64,000 nucleotides of DNA. Source: Boswellia sacra (lineage: Eukaryota; Streptophyta; Magnoliopsida; Sapindales; Burseraceae). Location: the NCBI GenBank assembly GCA_013180625.2, contig SNVD02004565.1:1240001-1304000 (forward strand), in the 5' to 3' direction. Below, piece by piece: positions 12,923-26,251 of the stretch (positions are counted from its first letter, which is position 1; each line of letters starts with the position of its first letter). Below the pieces are notes generated by a model. It had not been told where the DNA came from and searched no databases. It worked only from the letters and a program-made list of their open reading frames with translations. Made by a program: the position numbers and the translations under genes.

Positions 12923-15900
12923 TTAAAGAAAAAAACCTGAGAACAAGAGATAAATCATGAGGAATCAAAAAGTGAAATCTGAAAATATATTCCAATTTGA
13001 TTAAAAATTCTTTTTATTTTATTTTTCCTTTTTTTCTCTTTTCTTTTTCCACGATTCTCAGGTTTATATGTTGGGATCTCTTCAATGTGAAACCAACCTC
13101 GCAACACATGACATAAAAGTAAGTTTCCTTGCCTCTTGTACGAATAATACATTTAGTTACTCCTCTTCGAAATTATCATTCTGCCCTCACAACCACCTCT
13201 CTTTTTTAGTAGTTATTAACCGTATTGTTAGCCATATTATCTCTGTTATTTTACCGAATTAGCCCTGATGTGTACACCATTGCTTGCGTGTTTCCAGGGT
13301 AATTAACACTTAATTAAGATCATTAACCTCATCTATCGATGTAAATTGATGCGTTTAGACCTAGTTAAAACATCAATTTAGCACATTTAATACATTAAAT
13401 GGTCATTAAATTAAAATTTATATTTTAATTTATGATACGAAATTCCGGGTGATATATTACAGTATTGTAATAGTAGCATAATTATTTAATCCTATCTAAT
13501 TGGATTTTAATCGAGATTTAAATAGACCCAAATAATTTTAAAATTGATTGCCAACCTTACTTTAATTGTTCTATTAAAGAGGTTGTTAATATATTATGAG
13601 ACCCTTTAAACGTACTTGAATTTCAATCGTAACATAAGAGAGGGAAGCAAATAATATAATTACATATGTCTTATATACATATATTATATTTAACTCGTAA
13701 TATATTTTAGTATTAAAAAAGGATAATAATGCCTGTCGGATTATATTTGAGACTGTGAAATAAATCTTATTGTTAAATTATTTTTTATATGTTTTATTTT
13801 GACTTAAAAATTATTATTTCTTAAAAATTAGAAGAAAAATAGAATGAAAGCAACCTTAATTTATGAAAATGACTCCTAACAAAAAAAGGATAAGAATATC
13901 TGAATATGAAACAAATTGGTCGTATTCAAAGTGCACAAAGAGAAACAGAAGCTCATTAAAAAATTATGCTTTGAGGGCATTTATGTCTTTCGGATGTCCT
14001 AAATGGACAGTAAAAAGGACTGTAAAAGTCACAGGCGTAATATCTTCTCAATTTGAGAAAATATAAAATATCATCATCTCCGTTTAAGGGCGCGAACCAG
14101 AGAGGCGGCGGTGAGGGATGGACCACGGGATTTGAAATTTCCACAGGGACCCATTGACAAATGACCAAACTAACCTTGCGTTACTTAATATTATTTTTTT
14201 TTTCAATTTTTGCTAATTATTTTTCTTCAGTGGTAATGGTAGTTGTCTTTATCTCGATCTGTTTTCCATTTGAGCGAAAAATGATCCGTCAAAAGGGCGC
14301 GAAGCGAGCGACTGAGATTGGGCACGTGAGCGATGGTGGTGAAATCTGGACCGTAGGATCGTTTGAGGTCTTGCAACTGAAAGGGACCCACCGACCAAGG
14401 AAAGGGCAAAGAAAAGAGCCTGTCCCTTCAAGCCGTGGGTCCGGCCTTTAATGAGAAGAAGAGATAGAAGTGGAGATTCGGACGGCCATTCACTTGGCGA
14501 TAAAAAGCCGTCACGACCGCGACGCTCTACCTCACGTGACCGAGAATGGCGCCGTTTAGCCGTTAAGTCCATTTACAAAAATAGCCCAGGTTTTAGCAAC
14601 AATCGTACCTTTTCGAAAGTCCGGATTTTATGGGTGGACAGAATTGCCCTTTCAGTATAATTTCTACAAGTCGTGGAAAAGTGAAGAGAACAGTAGATTC
14701 TCCTTGAATGCTTATTCTACAGGGTCTTGAACTGTTAAAATCATTTATTTATTTTATTATAAAAATTACAAAATTATGAAACTATTTTTTTTTTTGGAAA
14801 AATAGATTATAAGTGGTAACAGAATGATTAGGGTTTCGGAAGGTGTAAAAATAGGAATAGTTGAGTTTGTTGCGTTTGTAGATGTCTTAAAAGTGTTTTT
14901 GTCAATATTGTGTAGATTTGATGTGTGATTTGTTGGATACTGCAAGATCTAATTGAGGCATGCATGATTAAATAGTATCATAACTGTCAGATATCTTCTC
15001 GCATGCATGAGCATGGTCATGAACATGTTCATGAACATTACCACTATAAACATGTAATTTAATTGACTATTGTTTTTAGATTAAACTTATCAAATTGCTC
15101 TAAAATTTAATAATATTAGACTTATAATTTATATATTTTATTATGTAAATTACAATATCAGGTGATAGAACTCATATTAATCGATCTAAACTAATGTCTT
15201 CGAAATATTATACTGTTTAACTAAACATAGGGGATATCAACAATAATAAGGCTATTATTGTCGTACTCAAATATGATTATAAAGGTTACACACATTGTGG
15301 GGTGCTGAACCGCAGGGGTGTTTTGTTGATACAAGGGAGTTGAAAAAGGTCAAAACTAAGGCATCAAAGGACTCAGCTCATGTCATGTGGACCACAGGCT
15401 AGTATTGAATTGAGCCGAAAATTAGTGGGGCGAAGTGGCAAAGAGTAATTGGAAGCGGTTAACCATTTTTGGAGTCAAATTGAATGGAGTGGGGCTCTTA
15501 AATGGTTTTGTTGTTTGAAATCAAGGGGCGTTAGGACTTGACTTGGACCCTAATAGTAATGTGGCGGCACCTAAATTACTTCTCCCCCAACACCCACGCA
15601 CCAAACATTTATGACCAAGCAACTTGGGTTTCCACCATGTAGCTTGACAAACAAAACAAAATTATCCAATGTAAATACTTTAGTAGTGGAGAAAAATAGT
15701 CAATTACACAAACCTTGATTAGACATTAGGATAAAAGACCCATGCGAAAGATTTAAAGTGAAAAGGGGAGATTGTTGGGTATTATCGTTAAAAGATATAT
15801 AAATAACAAATAATTTTTAATATAAAATTTAAATAACTTTTCAAATTTTTAAAGTTATTATAAATTTTAAACTAATATTATTCTTATAGACCATTTACGT

Positions 15901-17322
15901 AAATTTATTTATATAAATTGATATACCATAATTTAATTAGATAAATAAATTTTAAATTTTAAATTTTAATTATATTAATTAATATAAATAATATAATAAT
16001 CATTCAATTGTATGGATACAAGAGTACCATTATTGTAAATTTTATATTTTTAAACTTACTCAATAAGTAGCAGACCTCTATTCGCTTTTTGTTCTTGAAA
16101 AAAAATTGATCTTAAAGTACAATATTAAATGCAATTCCGAGTTCCAAACCTAAAATGTTTTATTATCATATCTTGATAGAGAGATGAAAAAAAGGGGAGA
16201 AATATATTAACAGATATAATTTAAAGGGGTGAAATCGAGAAAATGAGTGAATTTTGGCACAAGCAACCTCTTTTTTTTTTTTTAATTATTATATAACATA
16301 TATTTTTTCCGCTCAGTGCGTCAGAAAATATATGGGTCCCAAAGAAAAAGTAAGTCCCAAGAGTGTCAGCGAGTGGAAAGTTATGATGTGGTTAAGATAC
16401 CACCAAAAGCAAAAGCTTCTAATCAATAAAATAAGTCCACGTAAAATTTTCTGACAAAAAATCACAAGAAGGATTGGCTACCACACCATAGGTCCATAAC
16501 TATGGTGGTTTCCGTGCCCAACGAATGACGATACGTATGTATTTATGCATATATCATTATGAAAAATAATTTAAAATGATAAAACATGTATGTATATAAA
16601 ATTTCTGGGAAGGTTGAGACTTCTGACCCAAATTGACCAACCATATTTGGCCTTGGTATGAAGTTTCTTCCAGATTTCAACCTTCACGTGTCTCACCATG
16701 ACTTCTCTCTGATGTATGACTATTCCAACCACGCTGTCCACTCATTCATTCTTTTATTCCCACTTTGCTTTGTTTCAGGTTTTAATAATTGTGCCTTTTT
16801 CTCCTAGGTAATGCATGTGAAAATTATTTGTAAATTATGATGGACCTGAGCCCTGCCTATTTTTATTTCCGAGAGTCCACATACGTTAAAATAACTCTAG
16901 TTCAATTGATGTGCCCAAAACAATACCATCAATAACTAGGAGGAATGCAGGAAATAAACCAAAGATAATGCCATGCCATATATTTTATCATAAATTGGTT
17001 AAAGAATATTTGAAAAATAGATCCAACCATAATAGGCAGGAGCTTTTCTGAAAATTTGTCATAATCAGAACTACCAACTCCAACTCTCCCAGCCAGATAA
17101 AGTTGAGATGGGAAACTCTTCAATCTACAACCGAGCATCCATATCATTCAACATCAAACACTAAACTAAACCAGAACTTCAGGTGTACCTATATTTCTAC
17201 CCCCACAAAATAACTAGGGGTTGCTTGCATCTTGTGTTGTATATATCTCTAGATTCAAAAGCATCTACAGTTTAAAATCTATATCATATTAGCTTTACTT
17301 ACAAAAAGCTATCAACAGCATC
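12923..17322. other. Intergenic region between the CCCH and AGO6 genes
   Basis: No gene is supported. A G+C-rich patch at about 14085-14580 carries two related modules 208 bp apart (each begins aagggcgcgaa, then has a ggacc..aggat-like box and a gggaccca..gac box) and a cacgtga site near 14533. A perfect 18-bp palindrome (tcatgaacatgttcatga) occupies 15017-15034. The 3' UTR of the AGO6 gene lies in the last few hundred bases before 17322. The rest is AT-rich with no further structure seen. Confidence 0.5.
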
Positions 17323-20300
17323 TCAACAGAAGAACATTGATCCCTCGACATCTGCATGCAATCTAGGGAGCTCAGGTACAGGGATACTCCCCGCTGATGT
17401 TATGAGTCTTTGTCCGGAAGAGGTTTCTGATGAATCTTCAAACTTGATAAACTGCCCCATCTGTGCTGCAGCAAGGTGGGCATAACATATGGGTGCCACT
17501 GGAACAAAAAAAGACAATGAGATACCGAAATATTAAACAGAATTACAGAAATTAAGGAAATACATGCAAATCTCCTGTGTAAGTGTAACATAGGGAAACC
17601 TCAAGGGTATGTGTGGTAGACATACCAATTGAGATTGCAGTTGTACTTCTTTGGTACCTGGATTAATTGAAAATATATTATACTATCACTCAAAAGGTTA
17701 TAGAACATCAATAACTGATAAGAGGCAAGAGGAGCTTGAGGGCTTACACATATGATAGAGAGTGGATAAGATTTTGCAGGTTATCAGGAGAGAAACCAAT
17801 CTCATCAAGCAAGACATGGTAGTGCGCTGGCCTTGAAGTTCCCTATTGCAGGCAGAGAAATAGACCACATTATTTATTATACTACTCGTTGGATAAGCAG
17901 CTAATGGAAGAAAAATTTCCCTTTTTAAAAAACTAGTCACTTCAACTGCGACCTTGTACTCTGAGCAATCACAATGATACCATGCTTACTTAAGGTAATT
18001 ATTTTTCTTAAAAGAGCCTGAGATTGATTACTAACATTAACACCAAGAAGGATTATGACAAAATGTAAAACGTAATAAAATGATGGATTATCATTATTTA
18101 AGAGAGGCTACAAATCATACAGATGATAAGTCATTATTAAAGATAGATAGATAAATTTGGTGATTCTGAACCAAAGAAATTAGCAAATAATAAATTAAGA
18201 ACATACTATCATCCCAGCATGAGCACACATGTAGAAATCATAATTTCTTGGATGCACTATTTTTGTGTCCACAACTGTCCCTGTAAAGACAAAGAGTTTA
18301 ATCAACAAAGCTACCACCCAAAAAGGGGGAAAAAAGCACAGGAAAAATTGAATACCAGCAGGAACATTTTCAGGGCCACTAGCTTGAAATAGCTTCGTGT
18401 GATGATTCTTCTGAGCAACAATTACAGTGAACTTTGGAATATCAACCTCGCCAAGATGCTGGTAGGCCTGCAATATTAAAAAAAAAAAAAAATGGTTACC
18501 TCTCCTGTATATTATCATAGACAAAGTCCTAAAAGCCAAACATGAAATTGATGCAAGCACATGGCAAAGAGGTAGTGCAGAGATGAAATAGAAAGCACTC
18601 AAGTTTTGGACTATTCGACTAAAGCCATCATAAACCAGTGATAATTCTCATACCAAATATTAAAACATTGGGGACTTAGACAATAAAAGTCCTTGTAAAT
18701 AACTAGAATAGAACCCAAATCATATAATGTTGAACACCAACAACACATATTGCACAGTTAATTTAAAAGAAATGTTGTAGCAGACACCTTTATGATTTGA
18801 TCCACCTCAATGTCCAAAATTTGATTGAACTGTGATTCACTCACCCCATCCCTTTGAAAAAAAAAAAAAAGCAATATTGTTAATCACAAAGAAACATAGA
18901 ATTCAAAAAGGCACCATTTCAAAGCACAAGAAACCTAAAACCAGTCCACATTTCTCGAACAGCATAGTATAAATATCTGATGCAAATCTACGTACGGAAT
19001 AATAAGAACAATCTTAAACAAAAACAACAAACTGTATAATTTGGATCAAAGTTTCAAATATATATCTGCTTGGAAGAGTAATTAAAGTTATCCATCTTAC
19101 TCTAGATCCCTCTCTCTTTACATCAAATATATCATCCCTGCTGCTCCTATATCTCAATCAGAAACTGAAAATTTGATTTATCAGAACTTACAAGTATACC
19201 AACATCATTCTTTTGTAGAGAAGACTACACTTTAACTACTACAATGCCACAGAAAGGCATCTAGATCTCCTCGTGGAAAACATATTAATGTCCACTTTTG
19301 AGAGAATATGAAAGAACTCAGAGTTTTATTCTTGTAATTGAGATCAAATATACATACGAACCTGAAATCAAAGAAAAAACATGGGGTCAAAAAAGGAAAG
19401 TTGGAAGATTTTCTCAAATGAAACAAGTACGAGATTCACTGCTCTATCTAATTTCAACTAAATCATTGAATTCAATTTTTATTAGTAAACCCCAAAAAAA
19501 AAAAGCTATAACACTAGCAAAATCATCTTTATCCAGATAATTTAAACTTGATTTTTCTGCTTTAAAAACGTACAATGTGGATTACATTAAACATTTTCTA
19601 AATCTTTGCACAAAGCATTAAAAATCCAAATTCTTAAACACCCTTTTGATACAATACATAAATAAAGAGCAAATAAAATAGATTCTGTTCATAACTCCTT
19701 TTACATGATTAAAAAGTTGACATAAAAAAGACTCCACCTATATAATGCAGAAATACCTGAACAAGATAATCTGCTTCGGTTTGCGTGCCTTGCTGGTTTG
19801 ATAGAAGTCCACAAGCAATTCCCTGTAAAATAAGAAATAGTTCCATGTCCCAAGCAGAATAATACATTTTAGATTCCAGTACTTAGGCCTCAAAGAACAA
19901 GAACAATTGTTTTTATAGCATCAGTGTATGATATTATGGTGCACAAGATTGCAGAATGGTATCACCAATTATTATCAAGTATTTATAGAATTTCAAAGAT
20001 AAACTAATTGGTATATTGATATACGGGATAACATTCTCAAATCAGTATTCAAACATAAGCCTAAAAACTGCCCAACCCCATGAGCACCATGTCTTAAAAA
20101 TGCTTCTTTGTATGGTTGAAGCAAATGCCAGTATAGTTGCTGCTCTTAAGCCACCATTAGTAGTGCTCCGTAGACCTAGAAATGGATGCATGACCTGGAT
20201 ATATTTTTTTTGTTAACATATGTACTAGACACTCATGCTACGTGCACTGACAATAGTGCCCTCCTTTGCTTGAATACCTGATGATACCATCATCCTTCCC

Positions 20301-23300
20301 ATTCGCTAGAGGCTTGTACAAAGCATCAATCATCTCCATCTTAGAAGACTGTGATCTTACAGATGCTCTATACCTTGAAATCAGCGGCCAATTGCGAGAG
20401 CCAACAACCTGAAAGTTAAAGAACTTTAAAACATCAGCTACATAACTATTTAACACCATATAAACAGGTTGAACAATCAAATTGCTGCAAGAACACGGTT
20501 AAATTACCGCAGCTATTGATGGGATATCCGATTGACCAGGTGATCCATGAGAAACATCCATTCCCAAAATCAGTGTAGGAGTATCTTTTATCAGGGGAAC
20601 GACTGAGGAGTGCTCTATTGCCAACAAAGAATTTATTCCTCCAAGCTAGAAAAGAAAACATACAAAATAATTGCATATTTAAAGGAGAATTATGTATATG
20701 TAGTAAGATAAATTTTTCAAGCATCTGTTCTAATTTACCTTAGAATTAATTTTAAGTAATACATTTGTAAGATACTGATCGTTAATCTTAGCAGGAGAAA
20801 TGCATTGTGTGACAATTCCAAAATCGCTGAGACTTTTCTTCTTCCAAGGTCCTTGAAGATGTAAAAGAACATATATTAGTAATATAGCAGAAAATGAATC
20901 AAATCATGAAAAACGGTATGAAGGCAAATACCATATAAATCAGAATTTTTCCTTTCTGGCAACACACAAAGAATGAATTGAGGAGGTTCTGAAAGCTTTG
21001 CTGTAATCGCTTCAAACATTCTCTCAACTCTGACAACAGGGCTGGCTCTTCTATATTGTTGCTCCTCCTCAATTAAGGTAAAAGGCCGTTCGATATACTT
21101 CATCGATGCATAAATAAAGTAAGTGTGTGTGTGTGAGAGAGAGAGAGAGAGATTTAGAAACTTTGGTACAACAACAAGTCCCAAAAATATGAACCAGCAT
21201 AAAGTAACCTACAATGCCCTTATTCCTTCCACTGTTGATAAGCTCACGAGAGATATAACTGGTATCACAGCGGGCAGAAAAGTTGACAATAATCCAAAAT
21301 TCAATCTTTATAGGGTTCAAAAGTCTCTGCAAAAGGTTAAGAAAGAGGACAAAATGCTAAATAAGGCATTTCAATTTTTTATAACATTCAACCAAAGGGA
21401 CAAAATACTTTCTCAGTGATCAGCATTCATCATAATCCACAGTTTAACATTCAAAGTATCAAAACAGCACCTTGTTGTTAAAGTTCCATCGTCCATTACG
21501 GGGAACACAATCCTCACCATTACCAACCTTCAACTGTGAATGAACAAAAAAGTATTTCAATGCCTACTGGTAGTTCGAACTGAAACATTCCTTCTTAACC
21601 ACACTTCGCATGGATAAATAGAAAATCATATCTACCTTTGGGGTCTCAAGGACACGGCCATCAACCTGTGTCAGTTGTTTTCCTATAGAAATACCGCATG
21701 CTGCAAGCACAGGGTCGTCATCATAACGGTAGGTTCTCACAGCCTGCCAGATCAAGTAAGCAAAGTTGCTGCACCAGTCAAGAAACAAAATATACGTACA
21801 AGCAATTTATAGAACTTACATCAGTCAGGGTTCGCATTCTCTCCTGGGGCTTCTGCCTTGATTTTTCAACCAAGGATATTCTTTGCGTCGAGGATAATGA
21901 TTTTGTGTAACGTTGGAGTGAAACAAGAGAACAAAGCTGAGACAAGCAGGGGAAATGAAGAATCAATACCTTAGCAGGTGATAGGGACTAAATTAAAATA
22001 AGCTACAAATCAATGTGTATTAAGCACAAGAAATTTATTCACCTCCAGCGGTAGATAGTTAGGTCGATTTGGTTTCCCAACATCAAGGCATGGCAGGTAT
22101 GCAGAAAAAGTGAGCTCTATACTGCAATGTTTAGTAAAATACTCATACACGGTGATCTCCACAGTCTGTCCATCTGTACCATCACTGTTTTTCACTTTCA
22201 TAGGGAAACTAGAAAAGAAAATGACACTATAATTAGAACTTAAGGAAAGAAGTGAGAGAACTACGAAACTAAAACATAAAAAAGAAAAATATTGCTCTTT
22301 TGAGATATAAGCACATACAACTGCTGATTGCAGGGCTTCTCACTTAGACCTATGATTTTAAATTCTGTGTTGCGGTGCCTTGTCTTAATCCTCAAATTTT
22401 TCAGCATCCTCTTGGCCTTCAACATGGGAAAATTGAAATCCCTTAGGTAAGAACAAATCTAATCTCAGGAATGCATATAAGGAGTTTCTCACCTTGGTCC
22501 AGTCAATATAACGAGCCTCCCGTACATTCTGGTTAGACATCAAAAAATCAATCACAGGTCCAGGTTTCAGGATCATTGTAGTAGATACATCTGCAAGAAA
22601 TGAAAGCAGCAAACAAAAAAGTGACATAAGAAAGGTTCCACTGCAGAAAAACACAACATGAAATAAGAAAGATTTATACCCATATTGAGAGACAAGCCAC
22701 CCTGAGTAGGACGAAAGCTGGAATGAAATCCTCGAACACCATTAACACCACCTCCAACATCAACAAAGTTCCTTGAATCATCATGAAAGAAAGACTGCCT
22801 AACCAAAAGACACCCCCTATGCATCCAATAGCCGTTATTCAATAAACTTAGAAAGCAAGGAAAAGAGCAATTGATTTTCATTCTAAGTAAAAATACTGGT
22901 AGTGAAATACCTGTTAGCTGCTTGCTGCCTTAAGACAATATCAAGCACTCTCAAAGCATCCTGAGTACTATTGTCTACCTCATTTCCCTTGAGGGCAAGA
23001 GCAATTGACTTCAAGGGTATTTTAGCAGCATAACTTATTTCTACTTTGAAAGTCTTCGACCGAAAAGAATGTTTTGACCGCTTAACAACAGGAATGCTAC
23101 TGCCATTAGGGCTGCCACTTTCACTATCACACCATGGAGATGAAAAATAAGTCTAAAAACCTTTGGAATCAAAACTTGGGAAAGAAAATGGGCAAAATTC
23201 ATACTGTTTTGCTCGTGAATCCTCAAGCACCACTGTGAAGTCAAACTTGTTTTGTGGAAGAGGACCCACTGTGTATAAACTTTTCTCCCCATCATATGCA

Positions 23301-23717
23301 AAACTTTTCCCAGCAAATTCAGATGAGTATGTTTGGTAAAGCCTATCAAGCACTCTTCTTCCTATTCCCTTGCCTTCAGCACCTTTCCTATCTTCTAAAG
23401 AAATGGTAACCTGCAAATGGTATGTTACAACAATCTCACAATGACATACAATTTTTAGTCCTAGAAAACAAAAATGAATCCAATGCTAAACATACGGTAT
23501 ACTGGTAAAATACTGCATCTGGAACATTAACGGCTGCTTTAAAGTGATTGGTGAGCAAACTTATACGACGGCCACAATTACCAACCCCACGCCTGCTGAT
23601 GATAGATTTTTTGGGAAGGTCTACTTGTTCTGGCTTCACATTTGGTGGCATAACCGGGGGTTCTGGGGGCAAAGTCGGGGATTGACCAGCTTCCTCAACT
23701 CCTCCAGCTTTCTCCAT
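17323..23717 (-). CDS. AGO6: ARGONAUTE 6, AGO4-clade siRNA effector
   Basis: Twenty-two coding exons give 2709 nt, 902 aa: 23496-23717, 23205-23410, 22911-23123, 22680-22816, 22493-22590, 22319-22416, 22043-22208, 21820-21936, 21636-21743, 21471-21533, 21213-21326, 20932-21097, 20739-20851, 20508-20645, 20278-20408, 19757-19822, 18788-18851, 18356-18467, 18207-18280, 17748-17842, 17626-17657 and 17323-17498. Order: Pro-rich head, N domain, PAZ, MID, PIWI, ending MFFC. The slicer triad is intact: D637 (GMDVSHG), D720 (RDGVSE) and H852 (YAHLAAAQ), with E678 as likely glutamate finger. It resembles AGO6 more than AGO4/8/9 (YQYTV near the N end, [29 protein letters not shown]). AGO6 loads 24-nt heterochromatic siRNAs and guides DRM2-dependent RNA-directed DNA methylation in the nucleus. 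The exon 6 donor (gtatgt at 22318) was chosen because it keeps the NQQxF motif. It is close in length to Arabidopsis AGO6 (878 aa). Confidence 0.95.
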
Positions 23718-24307
23718 TTTCTAACACAGAGATCAGTATTAAATATGGTAATGCTGATAGTAAATTATCAGGTTAGAGAACGCATGAATGGCCTTTATAC
23801 GCAAGATAATCCTCTCAGATACCAAACACCAGTTAGGAAGGGAAGATTGCATCAAACAGTTGACTGAAAGTCATTTTCCAAACTACTGAGCAACAAAGTC
23901 AATTATCATCATTCACGAAGTTGAGTTTGCAAGCTGGAAATATTGAAAGAAGAATAATCTAAAAACCTTACTAACTCATTAACCAAAATGCAGAACTGCT
24001 GATTGTTTAACAACCATAACAGTTGAATATTAATTTAGTTCAAGCATTGTTTCCACCCTTCAGAAGGAAAACCATAAAAATAACAAGATATGTTAGAGCC
24101 AAATACAGTATCAAAAGATCAGAGATACAAGCACGATTTACTTAGAGCAGGTAAAATTTCTTACAAAAAGTTAAAAGTTAGATCCAAACAAAGTCATAAC
24201 AAAAACACAAATCTGATTACCAGCACTCATTTATGTGTATTTGAATTTGATATAAATCATGAATGTACCTAAAATATGACCAATCAAAAACAGAAAAAAA
24301 ATAAAAT

Positions 24308-24442
24308 AAAATGCAACATAAGGATGCGAACAGTCACAATTCGCTTCAACAGCACCAACACTTAGCCAATAAATAAACAACTAAAATGCAACATAAGGAT
24401 GCGACCAGGCACAACACGCTTCAACAGCACCAACACTTGGCC
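24308..24442. repeat. 75-bp tandem duplication in AGO6 leader intron
   Basis: Two 60-bp copies with spacing 75 bp (24308-24367 and 24383-24442) begin aaaatgcaacataaggatgc and end caccaacactt(a/g)gcc. They differ at a handful of bases, so the duplication is fairly recent. Confidence 0.9.
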
Positions 24443-24639
24443 GCCGAAAAACAAAAATGATAGTCAAGTAAAAAAGCACTTATGATTAATATGTAAATCT
24501 CACATATGCTTCTTCAAGTAATAAGTCATTTACTATGAAAAACAGTGAATAATTAAACAAGTTAATTCACAATTAAGATCTCACTAACGTAAATTACAAT
24601 TAACATTCATATATGCATGCATATGTATAAATAAACAAT

Positions 24640-24645
24640 ACATAC

Positions 24646-24703
<58 letters not shown>
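24640..24703. repeat. (CATA)n(TA)n compound microsatellite
   Basis: Five CATA units run into about 21 uninterrupted TA units inside the inferred AGO6 leader intron. Expect length variation and assembly error here. Confidence 0.95.
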
Positions 24704-24705
<2 letters not shown>

Positions 24706-25197
24706 AAATGAGCATCGACTCCTTAGATCAAGTGAATGATAAAAATTCAGTAATAAAAAAGAGTATACCACTGGAAGATTCTAGGAGAAAATTTGCCGCG
24801 AAAATAATCAATCGGCCTCGGATAAACCAATACAATTAATAAACGGAAAAGAAGAAAAAATCTACAAATGAAAACAGTTAAATACCGACAATGCAGTCAA
24901 ATACACGCAAAAATCAGACTCCAAAAGTTTAGATTAGACAGAACGAGAAGAAAACCGGGAAAACATAACTCCAAAACTTGAAATAACGAAAGGTTAAGCA
25001 AAGCAAAGCAATATAACCGATGATCGACAGAGAAGCAATGAAGAGAAGCTAAACGTACCGAGATAGAATCGTTGTTTGCTATCTCTAGGGTTTCGAAAGG
25101 GATAAAATCAGAGAGACGAGCAAGTGAGACAGTAGCTCTGCTTTCTTGACTCTTTTCGCAACAGAAATAAACGAGAGTGAGAATGGAGGGAAACTAC

Positions 25198-25206
25198 ATA
25201 TATAAA
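25198..25206 (-). promoter_or_regulatory. AGO6: Candidate TATA box of AGO6
   Basis: The minus strand reads TTTATATATG here, about 35 nt before the likely start of the leader exon. A second TATA-like tttatataag lies at about 25232-25241 and could be used instead. Confidence 0.4.
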
Positions 25207-25532
25207 GTGGCAGTGTGAGTGAAAGGGAGTGCTTATATAAACTATCCTAGCAATTTACATTAATGAACTTCCAACGATCACCACCGTTGATTTTTTTTAG
25301 AGCCCCGTAATTGATGATGCAAGATCGTGATGGAACCAGGACACCGTTGACTTTTGTTTTAACATGGATGCATCACAAACGGTTGAAATTCTTATCGATT
25401 TTATTTTTGGTTGTGATTGAGAGTAAAATTAATGTTGATTCTCTTCCCGTGGAAAATGTGTCTTCAATTTCTTTTATGTAATTATTTTTTCTTGAATCCA
25501 GCCATTCTCTTTCTCCATATTATGCTATTATG

Positions 25533-25863
25533 TAGGGTAGGGGTGTTCACTGGTCGGATCGGATCGGATTTTTCAATACCCGATCATAACCCGATGCTGT
25601 TCAAACCTGATTATTTTAATCCGATTCAGGTTACTATTTAATATCAACCCGACAAAAACCCGATCCCGATCAACTCGATCGGGTCGGATCAGGTTTAAGT
25701 AAAGTAAGTCAAATATCCAAATCCGATTTACAACCCGATACTGTTCAAACCCGATTATTTTAATCCGACTCGGGACACTATTTAATACTGACTCGAAAAA
25801 ATCCGACCAACTCGATCGGATCGGATCGGGTTAGATCGGGTCGGAGATTTTTGAACACCCCTA
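25533..25863. mobile_element. hAT-type MITE with 8-bp target-site duplication
   Basis: The left end reads taggggtgttcac and the right end is the inverse, ttgaacaccccta. The flanks are ctattatg (25525-25532) and ctattacg (25864-25871), an 8-bp duplication with one mismatch, as expected for hAT insertions. Inside are multiple gatcgga/ccgatc repeats and two direct copies of a 65-bp block (about 25580 and 25732) containing ctgttcaaacc and gattattttaatccga. There is no transposase ORF, so it is non-autonomous. Confidence 0.75.
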
Positions 25864-25871
25864 CTATTACG

Positions 25872-26251
25872 TTGATTCGAGCAAACAGCGTTTTTGACTT
25901 TTTTCGAAAATTGTTAACTAGAGCGTCAAAGCTGTGCAAATAAATTCGGACGTGTTATGGTAATCAAACAGACCGAGTCCGATCTCAACTTGACTACTTG
26001 ATAGACGGTCCTCACAGAGCGTTATTGCTGCCGTGGTGCATAGCATCTTTTCTCGTGTTACACTACTTTTCAGCATAACTAACCAAATTGGCATTATCGA
26101 CGTAAAAGAATGAGAGCGTGAAGACACGAAACCGGGAGAATAGAAAGGGAAATCGATTTGAAATTTTGAATTTTGAAGAGAAGGCGTTCTTTCTAGAGCG
26201 TGTGTTTAAGTTGCTACTGCGGCGCGTGGAAGCTTCTATTCCGGTTTCAAA
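25872..26251 (+). promoter_or_regulatory. Promoter/leader-like DNA ahead of a decayed coding fragment
   Basis: This moderately G+C-rich stretch precedes the coding fragment that begins at 26252 and lacks recognisable ORFs itself. It may be the old 5' flank of that gene. I see no certain TATA box. Confidence 0.25.

Larger units (their letters stand above)
23718..25165 (-). other. AGO6: AGO6 5' UTR with a 1.3-kb leader intron
   Basis: Just before the ATG, only three bases (AAA) separate it from a good acceptor (ctgtgttag at 23721). A fitting donor (ctcg|gtacgt) ends an upstream exon at 25059. The inferred leader therefore has a non-coding exon of about 100 nt (25059-25165) and an intron of about 1338 bp (23721-25058). 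A telo-box (AAACCCTAG on the minus strand, 25084-25092) lies in the leader, as in many plant housekeeping and RNA-pathway genes. The splice is inferred from signals only. Confidence 0.6.

Noticed and set aside
14161..14572. Overlapping frames of 96-107 codons on both strands
   Set aside because: They exist because the patch is G+C-rich and stop-poor; neither resembles a protein family.
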